From Cryobacterium lactosi (GTDB lineage Bacteria; Actinomycetota; Actinomycetes; Actinomycetales; Microbacteriaceae): a DNA stretch of 58,255 bases. Both the position numbers and the translations under genes were made by a program. How positions within the stretch are numbered: the stretch's first letter is position 1; each line of letters opens with the position of its first letter. Below the pieces are notes generated by a model that made no database searches, had not been told where the DNA came from, and saw only the letters and a program-made list of their open reading frames with translations. Shown here one piece after another: positions 23,775-31,464 of this stretch. The DNA lies in assembly GCF_004403945.1 (NCBI RefSeq), contig NZ_SOHM01000009.1, positions 1 to 58,255 on the forward strand, given 5' to 3'.

Positions 23775-25511
23775 AGACAAGCCTCGCAACAGCAGCGGCC
23801 AGCGGGGCAGCCCCTGCCCGACCGGCCAGGAAGCAAGATTCCCTGTCGCGTAGGTACGTCGCCACGCCACGTAATATCTCGGATTGCGCATGGCGATTCC
23901 ACGCGGCAACCCCACAGTTAAGCTCGGGTACGGCGTGTGGATCGAGGACATTTCCACGTAGAACTGCCGGCTCAGGACCAGTGGCTCTGCGATTCGCACG
24001 GCTGGCTCCACGAGTCGCGTCACTTTCAGGCAGGGGGCGGCCGCGGTCCCCCCGCTGGCGTAGAACGACAGACGGGTGCTGTCCGGGCCGGGAAATATGA
24101 GGCCGGTCATGGTGACCTGGCCGCCTTGGGCGAATACTTCCACTGAGCAGTAGTCGATGAAGAGGGTGAGAGTGTACGACCCGTCTGGGGCCGGTTTGAG
24201 TGGGGCTGTGTCGATGGAAGCAAAGGCGTCATGGAATTCCGTGTTGCCGGAGCGTGTCCGGTCCATGATGAGCCGGTTCGCGGCGGGGCGGATGCCGATG
24301 CGTGTTCCCTCGGTGCCGTTCCCTCGAATGATGAGTCCGAATTCCTCTGCGGATTCCGGGATGAGGGTCACCTCGATTATCTCTACCGGTGCCCCCTCGT
24401 CCAGGGTGCGGGTTCCTTCATCCAATAAAAGAGCAGACCAGGTGTTCACCGAGAGTGAGTTGTCGGTTCGATACTCGGCGGCGGCCTCTTGGGACAGTCG
24501 GGGCTGGCCCTGGTCTGTCACGAGGGATATTTCCCGTACCAGTGACATGGGACTGCGCCACGGCCAGGTCGGGATGGCGGCCCCGTATTGCCAGTTGTTC
24601 ATCCAACCGACCATGAGACGGCGACCCTCTGGTGCGTTGTGAAAAGACACGGCCGCGTAGTAGTCGCGTCCCCAATCCAGCCATTGGTAGGTGTCTAGCT
24701 CGGCCGTTTGGCTGCTGCCGTCGGTGACGGTTGTTTCGGAGGTGAAGGCGACGCCGTCGAAGTTGCCGACGAAGTATTGGCCCCCTGACCCGCCATTGGG
24801 CCCACCGGGGTTGATATTCACCGTGAGAACCCACTTGGTCTGCTCAGCGTCGCCGTCCAGGGGCAAGGGGAAAAGGTCAGGGCACTCCCAGACGCCGCCG
24901 GTGGCGTTGGCGGGGCCGAAACTGCTGAGGTGGTGCCAGTCCCGAAGGTTGTCGGAGCTATAGATGACCACTGTGTACTCGTTGGCTTCAACAGCCAGCA
25001 TGACCCAATAACTGCCCGTGGGTCCGTCGTAGCGGAACACCTTCGGATCGCGGAAGTCTGCAGAGTTCCTGTCGAGGACGGGGTTGCCCTGGTACTTCGT
25101 CCAGGTGTAGCCCCCATCGGAGCTCCAGGCCAGGGACTGGGCTTGTGTGCCCCGGCGGACTGAACTGTCTTTGTAGGCGCTCGTGTAAATTGCCACCAGT
25201 GGGGCCGTCTGTCCATTGCCAAGGCCGCTGGAGTTGTCCTGGTCGATGACGATGCTGCCGGAGAAGATGTCCTCTTCGGCGTCGCAGAGAATAGCCACGG
25301 GCTGCTCGTCCCAGTTGATCAGGTCCACCGAGGTGGCGTGGCCCCAGGACATGTTGCCCCACACATTCCCGAAGGGGTTGCTCTGGTAATAGAGATGAAA
25401 AATGCCCTCGTGGTAGACGAGTCCGTTCGGGTCGTTCAGCCAGGTGTTTGTGGCCGTGTAATGGATAGCGGGCCTGAAGGTGTCGGACTCGCGCGCGGCA
25501 ATGGCATTCAT
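23610..25511 (-). CDS. GH32 beta-fructosidase (levanase/inulinase/sucrose-type), with aberrant C-terminus
   Basis: The product is 633 residues. Catalytic motifs are WLNDPNG (nucleophile Asp27), FRDPKV (Asp155 stabiliser) and ECPD (Glu209 acid/base) in a five-bladed propeller, followed by the GH32 beta-sandwich to about residue 500. There is no signal peptide, so it acts in the cytoplasm on imported fructosides. The alpha-galactosidase and ABC importer in the divergent unit suggest raffinose-family sugars (inference). Residues from about 500 are unlike the family, and from Met580 the frame reads into a separate small gene (see 23549). The original stop has probably been lost. Confidence 0.88.
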   Translation of the reverse strand: MNAIAARESDTFRPAIHYTATNTWLNDPNGLVYHEGIFHLYYQSNPFGNVWGNMSWGHATSVDLINWDEQPVAILCDAEEDIFSGSIVIDQDNSSGLGNGQTAPLVAIYTSAYKDSSVRRGTQAQSLAWSSDGGYTWTKYQGNPVLDRNSADFRDPKVFRYDGPTGSYWVMLAVEANEYTVVIYSSDNLRDWHHLSSFGPANATGGVWECPDLFPLPLDGDAEQTKWVLTVNINPGGPNGGSGGQYFVGNFDGVAFTSETTVTDGSSQTAELDTYQWLDWGRDYYAAVSFHNAPEGRRLMVGWMNNWQYGAAIPTWPWRSPMSLVREISLVTDQGQPRLSQEAAAEYRTDNSLSVNTWSALLLDEGTRTLDEGAPVEIIEVTLIPESAEEFGLIIRGNGTEGTRIGIRPAANRLIMDRTRSGNTEFHDAFASIDTAPLKPAPDGSYTLTLFIDYCSVEVFAQGGQVTMTGLIFPGPDSTRLSFYASGGTAAAPCLKVTRLVEPAVRIAEPLVLSRQFYVEMSSIHTPYPSLTVGLPRGIAMRNPRYYVAWRRTYATGNLASWPVGQGLPRWPLLLRGLSMDIEQWWPRLSAATREWLVANNGDVVPSAVVSEITDAGGWPRRRRLVGREIPGQ

Positions 25512-25633
25512 GGTGTGGGTGCCTTAGTGGTTGATCGATGGAGCACGCCGCGGTAGGTGGCAGCCGCGGCGACTGATCCCGGCCCGTCACGGGCAGGTTG
25601 TCGCCTGCAGTTCAGCCTGGAAGGCTGTGTGTG

Positions 25634-26698
25634 TCAGTGGCAGCCGCAGGAAGTGCGAAGTACGAGTTCGGCGGGGAAGATATGGGTCAGAGGTTCTTTT
25701 CCGGGCGCCGCCAGGAGCGCTTCCAGGGCGGCATGCGCCAGATCGTTTATGGGCTGGGCGACGGTGCTGAGCCGGGGCCAGGTGTATTCGGATTCGGGTG
25801 ATCCGTCGAAGGCGAACACCGCGAGGTCTTCCGGTATGCGCAGGCCGCCCTCTTGGAGGGCGCAGAGCAGAGCAACAGCCTGCTGGTCGGAGCTGACGAA
25901 GACCGCGGTTGGTCGGTCGCTGGCGGCCAACAGTTCCTGCCCGGCACGGTACCCACCCTCGCGGGTGAACGGGACCCGGATGATCGGGCCAGCCGTCAGG
26001 CCGGCGTCCTGGATGCCCTGGCGCCATCCGACCTCGCGGGAGTCGACGTCGCCGCCGGGGTTCGTGCCCATGACCAGCCCGATGCGTTCGTGGCCGTGGC
26101 CGATGAGGTGCTCGACCGCCAAACGCGCTCCGTCCCGGAAGGCCACGCCCACGGAGTTGGCGCCGGGGTCCCCCGCGCCGTGTTTCAGGATCGCGGGGCT
26201 GCCAGAGGTGGCGAGGTCGGTGCTGTGGTTCAGGAGCACGACGGGAATGTCGGCCTGTTCAAAGTCCATGAGATCGGGATCGGACAGTTCGCTCCAGAGG
26301 AACAGTCCGTCCACCCTCCGGGAGGCGAAGTTCTTGACAAGGCGGCGCTCGGTGCGCAGCGAAGCCTGGGAGTCCGCCAGCAGGAGGGTGTAACCCCGCT
26401 CGGCCGCGGCGTTTTCGACCGCGCGGGAGAGCGAGGCGAAAAATGGATTCATGGCATCGGGGATGATCATGGCGAGCATCTCACTGGAACCCAACGCGAG
26501 TGCCCTGGCTGCCGCGTTGGGCCGGTAGCCCAGCGCCCTGATTGCCTGCCGAACCTTGGCCTCGTTCCCCGGGGAAACCGCCCGGGGACCGCCGTTGACA
26601 ACGTAACTGACGACGGCACTGCTGACGCCTGCCATCCGGGCAACGTCGTCGCGTGTGATGGTTTTGGCGTGTGAGGTCGGGGTCGACATGGCAACCAT
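25634..26698 (-). CDS. LacI-family transcriptional regulator of the raffinose-type locus
   Basis: The product is 354 residues. The helix-turn-helix is TRDDVARMAGVSSAVVSYVV (about 15-34), with hinge RPNAAARALA. A full sensor domain follows, ending in LRTSCGCH, a common end for actinobacterial LacI proteins. ATG 26698 and ATG 26689 are both possible and neither has a good ribosome-binding site. It lies 12 bases after the oxidoreductase gene in the leftward operon. The probable operator is the CTACGCGCGTAG palindrome in the divergent promoter region at 28.0 kb. Confidence 0.92.
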   Translation of the reverse strand: MVAMSTPTSHAKTITRDDVARMAGVSSAVVSYVVNGGPRAVSPGNEAKVRQAIRALGYRPNAAARALALGSSEMLAMIIPDAMNPFFASLSRAVENAAAERGYTLLLADSQASLRTERRLVKNFASRRVDGLFLWSELSDPDLMDFEQADIPVVLLNHSTDLATSGSPAILKHGAGDPGANSVGVAFRDGARLAVEHLIGHGHERIGLVMGTNPGGDVDSREVGWRQGIQDAGLTAGPIIRVPFTREGGYRAGQELLAASDRPTAVFVSSDQQAVALLCALQEGGLRIPEDLAVFAFDGSPESEYTWPRLSTVAQPINDLAHAALEALLAAPGKEPLTHIFPAELVLRTSCGCH

Positions 26699-26710
26699 GC
26701 TAGCGGCGTT

Positions 26711-27943
26711 TCATTTGGCGGATTCGCGAAGGACCGGGCGGAGCAGCTCTGCCGGGGCATCACCGAAATCGGGAACCGGCAGGCGTTCGCCGCCGCGCAG
26801 GGCCGACTGATGGGCGACGATACCGGGAAGCGTGTAGCGGGCCGCTTCCCAGGCGTTGACCGGCGGCAGGGTACCGGTGTTGATGGCGGTGACGAAGTCG
26901 TCCACGAGAAAGTGGTGACTGCCCTCGTGGCCGTTGGGCAGACCCCGGAACTCCACCGGCAGTCGACCGGCGTCGTGCACGGCTGCCATGCCGGAAATGA
27001 AGGCATCGCGCAGTGCAGGCGCCACGTCGGCCAACATAGGGTCATCCGAGTCCATGGTGGCCTGGGTCTCGAGCTGGTCACTGATGTCCGTCACGGTGTG
27101 CCTGTCCTGCCATACGCTGACCAGCGCGAGCTGTTCGAAGCTGGCCTCCGTGCCGAAGTAACGGAAGCGGCTCTCCCGCAGGTGGGAGGGATAGCCCACC
27201 CTGCGGAACTCGTTGATGCGCATAGACCCGCCGCCGGCGAGTTCGAACAGAGCACTGGCGTTGGAGAAGTCGTTGGCGAACATGCTTATCTCGCGGTCGA
27301 AGACGCCGTCGCCGCGCTCATCCCGGACCCCGATGCAGCTGACGCTGATGGCATGGGAGCCGGTTGCTCCGATCACCCCGCCCACGGAGTGGGTCGGGTA
27401 GAGCATGGGCGGGTAGCTGGCGGTGCGCTTCCACTGTTCTCCGCCGCTGTACTGGTAGGCGTCGTAGAAGCCGAGGTCCATGTCGTGGACGTAGTCGCCC
27501 TCGGCGTAGAAGATCCGGCCGAAGGCGCCCTCAGCATTCTTTTTGCGGGCAAAGACGGTTGCCGGGTTGTAGTAGCTGGTCTCACCCATCATGTACGTCA
27601 GCCCGGTCTCCCGGACCGCGTCAATAATGTGCGCGATCTCCTCTTCGGAGATTGCCATCGGCACGGCGGAGTAGACGTGCTTGCCAGCCCGTAGCGCCTG
27701 CAGCACCAGCGGCCCATGGGTCCAGCGCTGGGTGAAGATCGCCACGGCGTCGACGTCACTGTCAAGCATTGCTTCGAAGCTGTCGAACGTCCCTGCCGCA
27801 CCGGCGCTGGTGCTTTGGGCGTCCGCACGCTCACGGATCAGGTCGGTGAAATAGATGTCTGAGATGCCGGGGTGGGCAGCGAAGAGCTTGGCGAATACGC
27901 CTGCGAACTGTCCCGCGCCAACGATTCCAATTGAAGAAGTCAT
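26711..27943 (-). CDS. Gfo/Idh/MocA-family sugar oxidoreductase
   Basis: The product is about 410 residues. A Rossmann start (SIGIVGAGQFAGVFAKLFAA) and the central AGKHVYSAVPMA segment correspond to the usual EKP box, here SAVP. The expected Lys of EKP is therefore missing and catalysis may be altered. The C-terminal beta domain follows. ATG 27943 is preferred over 27988 because the Rossmann motif starts there. A CATACT box seven bases upstream suggests a leaderless transcript. It probably oxidises or epimerises a sugar released by the locus. Confidence 0.85.
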   Translation of the reverse strand: MTSSIGIVGAGQFAGVFAKLFAAHPGISDIYFTDLIRERADAQSTSAGAAGTFDSFEAMLDSDVDAVAIFTQRWTHGPLVLQALRAGKHVYSAVPMAISEEEIAHIIDAVRETGLTYMMGETSYYNPATVFARKKNAEGAFGRIFYAEGDYVHDMDLGFYDAYQYSGGEQWKRTASYPPMLYPTHSVGGVIGATGSHAISVSCIGVRDERGDGVFDREISMFANDFSNASALFELAGGGSMRINEFRRVGYPSHLRESRFRYFGTEASFEQLALVSVWQDRHTVTDISDQLETQATMDSDDPMLADVAPALRDAFISGMAAVHDAGRLPVEFRGLPNGHEGSHHFLVDDFVTAINTGTLPPVNAWEAARYTLPGIVAHQSALRGGERLPVPDFGDAPAELLRPVLRESAK

Positions 27944-27966
27944 GTGAAAGAGTATGCGTGAGAAAT

Positions 27967-27978
27967 CTACGCGCGTCA
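27967..27978. promoter_or_regulatory. Operator half/partial copy (CTACGCGCGTCA)
   Basis: Ten of 12 bases match the palindrome at 28043. It lies 24 bases upstream of the leftward operon start, so a repressor bound here would block that promoter. Confidence 0.55.
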
Positions 27979-28042
27979 ATCTCGTCAAGCGGATGGCCCA
28001 ACAGCGACTGATTTTTTGGGCAATCTGTTGCGCTTTTCGAAA

Positions 28043-28054
28043 CTACGCGCGTAG
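28043..28054. promoter_or_regulatory. Operator palindrome CTACGCGCGTAG
   Basis: This is a perfect 12-bp palindrome 45 bases before the ABC permease start and 76 bases from the partial copy. It lies in the divergent promoter region of a locus that encodes its own LacI regulator. Two sites could support looping. Confidence 0.7.
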
Positions 28055-28098
28055 AGTGACGGTCACTTGCTATCTACCTCATAGGAGAGGGAACACAG

Positions 28099-29043
28099 AT
28101 GACCACCCTTACCAAGCACCCACCCGCCGCAACGTATAAGGCACCGCAGCAGTCAAGCCGGGTCCGTGGCCTGTCCAAACTGCGAGACCTTAGGATCGCG
28201 CTCCTGTTCATCTTCCCGGCGATGATCGGCCTGGTCGTCTTCTCTCTGGTCCCGACCATCCGGGGCATCTACCTGAGCTTCACCGAGTACAACATCCTCG
28301 GTGAACCGAAGTGGATTGGAATCGACAACTACACGGCCATTTTCGCGGATGAACTGTTTTGGAACGCCATGGCGGTGACCCTCCAGTACGTCGTCATCAA
28401 CATCGTCTTCCAGATCGTCATTGCCATCGGCTTAGCGCTGCTGATGCACAACGTGGCCAAGTCCACGATCATCCGCGCCGCGTTGCTGCTTCCCTTCCTG
28501 GTGGCCAACGTGATCGTCGCCCTCCTGTGGTTCTGGATGCTCGACTACCAGATCGGCATCGTCAACGAGGTCATCAGCTGGCTCGGCCTGCCCCGCATTG
28601 CCTTCTTCGGCAGCGAGCAGTGGGCCATCCCCACCATCGCCGGCGTCAACGTTTGGCGCCACATGGGGTACACCGCGCTGCTCGTCTTCGCCGGCCTCCA
28701 GGCCATCCCCCACCACGTCTACGAAGTGGCCTCCTTGGACGGAGCGTCTCGCACGCGAACGTTCTGGAGCATCACAATGCCGCTCCTGCGCCCGGTCCTG
28801 GCACTGGTCCTGGTGGTCACCGTCATCGGGTCTTTCCAGGTCTTCGACACCGTCGCAGTCACCACCGGCGGCGGTCCCGTCAACGCCACCCGCGTCATCC
28901 AGATGTACATCTACCAAAAAGCATTCGGCGAATCGGACTTCGGCTATGCCTCTGCCCTCTCCGTCATTCTCTTCGTGATACTCGCACTCGTGGCCTTCAT
29001 TCAAATGAAGTTTCTCAAGGGCAACGAATCGGATCTGGACTAA
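28099..29043 (+). CDS. ABC sugar transporter permease (MalF-like)
   Basis: The product is 314 residues with six membrane helices (first: IALLFIFPAMIGLVVFSLVP). The cytoplasmic EAA loop reads YEVASLDGASRTRTFWSITMPLLRP, the contact site for the ATPase. The start follows AGGAGAGGG. It is the first gene of the rightward operon with a second permease, a binding protein and an alpha-galactosidase. It is predicted to import alpha-galactosides such as raffinose or melibiose (inference). No ATPase gene accompanies it. Confidence 0.92.
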   Translation: MTTLTKHPPAATYKAPQQSSRVRGLSKLRDLRIALLFIFPAMIGLVVFSLVPTIRGIYLSFTEYNILGEPKWIGIDNYTAIFADELFWNAMAVTLQYVVINIVFQIVIAIGLALLMHNVAKSTIIRAALLLPFLVANVIVALLWFWMLDYQIGIVNEVISWLGLPRIAFFGSEQWAIPTIAGVNVWRHMGYTALLVFAGLQAIPHHVYEVASLDGASRTRTFWSITMPLLRPVLALVLVVTVIGSFQVFDTVAVTTGGGPVNATRVIQMYIYQKAFGESDFGYASALSVILFVILALVAFIQMKFLKGNESDLD

Positions 29044-29055
29044 GGAGCCCCAGCC

Positions 29056-29958
29056 ATGAGCACTCAATCACTGACCACCCGCAAACCCGTCGACTGGCAC
29101 CGCATCGGCGCGTGGGCCCTCATTGTCCTGGCGCTGGTCGTCACGATCTTCCCGTTCCTGTGGATGCTCCGCACGGCCCTCTCCAGCAACCATTCGTTGG
29201 CCTCCAACACTGCCAACCTCCTGCCGGCGGACTTTTCCTTGGGCGCCTTCAAGCGTGTTTTCGGGCTGCAAACCACGGAAGAGGCCATCGCCGATGGGGG
29301 TTCCGGAGGAGCCATCGACTTCTGGCTGTACCTGCGCAACTCCATCCTCTTTGCCACCGTGACTACCGCGTGCCAGGTGTTCTTCAGCGCACTCGCCGCC
29401 TACGCCTTCGCCCGTCTCCGCTGGCCCGGACGTAACAAGGTCTTTGCAGTGTTCCTGGCCACCTTGATGATTCCAGGGATCTTCACCGCCCTGCCCAACT
29501 TCCTCATGATCAAGAACCTGGGCCTACTGAACACGTTCGCCGGCCTGACACTGCCCTTCCTGTTCATGTCCGCATTCGCCATCTTCTTCCTCCGACAGTT
29601 CTTCATGAGCATGTCCCGCGAAGTGGAGGAGGCGGCCATGCTCGACGGTGCCAAGAGCCTACGTATCTTCTTTCAAATCGTTCTGCCCAACGCCGTGGCA
29701 CCCATGACCACGCTCGCGCTCCTGACGTTCATCGGCCAGTGGAACGAGTACTTCTGGCCACTGCTGGTCGGAAATGACGAGAGCATCCGTGTACTCACCC
29801 TGGGCCTGAGCATCTTCAAGTCCCAGTCCCCCCAGGGCGCCCCGGACTGGACCGGGCTCATGGCCGCCACCCTCGTTGCGGCCGTGCCCATCCTCATCTT
29901 GTTCCTCGCCTTCGGAAAGAAGGTGGTGAACTCCATCGGATTCTCCGGCATCAAATAG
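29056..29958 (+). CDS. ABC sugar transporter permease (MalG-like)
   Basis: The product is 300 residues with six membrane helices. The EAA loop is EEAAMLDGAKSLRIFFQIVLP (about 193-213). Twelve bases separate it from the upstream permease, and its start follows AAGGAG. It completes the membrane channel with the MalF-like partner. Confidence 0.92.
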   Translation: MSTQSLTTRKPVDWHRIGAWALIVLALVVTIFPFLWMLRTALSSNHSLASNTANLLPADFSLGAFKRVFGLQTTEEAIADGGSGGAIDFWLYLRNSILFATVTTACQVFFSALAAYAFARLRWPGRNKVFAVFLATLMIPGIFTALPNFLMIKNLGLLNTFAGLTLPFLFMSAFAIFFLRQFFMSMSREVEEAAMLDGAKSLRIFFQIVLPNAVAPMTTLALLTFIGQWNEYFWPLLVGNDESIRVLTLGLSIFKSQSPQGAPDWTGLMAATLVAAVPILILFLAFGKKVVNSIGFSGIK

Positions 29959-30030
29959 ACCGCTACTCCCGCCACTCACTCTCCTCACACCCAATCCGGG
30001 CAACCTCCTGCCCTTTTCGAAAGGTCCATC

Positions 30031-31368
30031 ATGAAAAAAACCCTCGGCGCCGTCGCTGCCGCCGCAGCCATCGCCATGTCCCTCTCCCTCTCCGCCTGCG
30101 CCGCGACCCCCGCTGAAACCAATGGGCAAATCAACTACTGGCTGTGGGATTCCAACCAGCTCCCCGCCTATCAGCAGTGCGCTGCTGACTTCACCAAGGC
30201 CAACCCGGACATCAAGGTCAAGATCACCCAGCGTGGCTGGGGCGATTACTGGACCACCCTGAGCAACGGCTTCGTCGCCGGGAACGCCCCAGACGTCTTC
30301 GTGAACCACCTGTCAAAGTATCCGGAATACGCCGCCAATGATCAGCTCCTGTCCCTCGACGACGCCGTCGAAAAGGACGGGATCGACCTGGACATCTACA
30401 ACGAGGGTCTCGCTGACCTCTGGGTGGGCCAGGACGGCAAACGGTATGGGCTGCCCAAGGACTGGGACACCGTAGCCATGTTCTACAACAAGGGCCTCGT
30501 CGAGGACGCCGGCTACACCGAGGAACAGCTCGGGAACCTGGATTGGAACCCGCAGGACGGTGGAAGCTACGAAAAGGCCATCGCCCACCTCACCGTGGAC
30601 AAGAGTGGCACGCGCGGCGACGAGGCCGGCTTCGACAAGAACCAGGTGGCCGTCTACGGCCTCGGCCTGGAAAGCTCCGGTAGCGGCCAGGGCCAGACCC
30701 AGTGGAGCTTCCTCACCGGCACCACTGGCTGGACCCACACGGACAAGAATCCGTGGGGCACGAAGTTCAACTACGACGATCCCAAATTCCAGGAAACCAT
30801 CGCGTGGTGGGCGGGCCTTGCGGACAAGGGTTACATGCCTAAGCTCGAGACCACCGTGGGCGCCAGCGTTGCCGATGCCTTCGGTGCCGGGAAAGCCGCC
30901 ATCAATACCCAGGGATCCTGGATGATCGGCCAGTACTCCAGCTATAAGGGTATCGAAACCGGAATCGCCCCCACCCCGACGGGACCTGACGGCAAGCGCG
31001 CCAGCATGTTCAACGGCCTGGCCGACTCCATCTACGCCGGCACGAAGAGCCCTGAGGCATCCGTGAAGTGGGTCGAATACCTCGCATCGGCCGACTGCCA
31101 GGACGTCGTCGCCTCCACAGGGGTCGTGTTCCCCGCCATCAAGTCCTCTTCCGAGAAGGCCGCCGCAGCCTTCGAAGCCAAGGGCATCGACGTCAGCGCC
31201 TTCACCACCCACGTCGAGAACGGCACGACCATCCTCTTCCCCATCACCGAGAACGCAGCGAAGGTCGATGGCCTCATGGTCCCGGCAATGGACGCTGTGC
31301 TGTCAGGCAAGAAGGACGCCAGCAGCCTGACCGAGGTCAACAAGAAGGTCAACGCCCTCTTCGAGTAG
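30031..31368 (+). CDS. Sugar-binding lipoprotein of the ABC importer
   Basis: The product is 445 residues. The N-terminus MKKTLGAVAAAAAIAMSLS ends in the lipobox LSAC (modified Cys at about residue 24). The mature part is a family 1 solute-binding protein (INYWLWDSNQLPAYQQ... DVFVNHLSKYPEY). It is anchored outside the membrane and delivers sugar to the permeases at 28099 and 29056. The start follows GAAAGG. A stable hairpin follows the stop. Confidence 0.92.
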   Translation: MKKTLGAVAAAAAIAMSLSLSACAATPAETNGQINYWLWDSNQLPAYQQCAADFTKANPDIKVKITQRGWGDYWTTLSNGFVAGNAPDVFVNHLSKYPEYAANDQLLSLDDAVEKDGIDLDIYNEGLADLWVGQDGKRYGLPKDWDTVAMFYNKGLVEDAGYTEEQLGNLDWNPQDGGSYEKAIAHLTVDKSGTRGDEAGFDKNQVAVYGLGLESSGSGQGQTQWSFLTGTTGWTHTDKNPWGTKFNYDDPKFQETIAWWAGLADKGYMPKLETTVGASVADAFGAGKAAINTQGSWMIGQYSSYKGIETGIAPTPTGPDGKRASMFNGLADSIYAGTKSPEASVKWVEYLASADCQDVVASTGVVFPAIKSSSEKAAAAFEAKGIDVSAFTTHVENGTTILFPITENAAKVDGLMVPAMDAVLSGKKDASSLTEVNKKVNALFE

Positions 31369-31383
31369 GGCCATCCGTTAACC

Positions 31384-31427
31384 GGCTGCGCGTCGCGGGC
31401 ATTGTCACATCCGCGCGGCGCGCAGCC
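31384..31427. terminator. Hairpin between binding-protein and alpha-galactosidase genes
   Basis: Arms GGCTGCGCG (31384-31392) and CGCGCAGCC (31419-31427) pair perfectly, with an internal GC-rich loop. There is no T-run. It probably stabilises the upstream mRNA or partly terminates, setting more transporter than enzyme. Confidence 0.5.
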
Positions 31428-31464
31428 CCCCTCTCTTTACAAACCCGCAGAAGGACATTAATTC

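Noticed and set aside
30313..31212. 299-codon minus-strand frame
   Set aside because: Antisense of the binding-protein gene. Typical third-position shadow in high-GC DNA.
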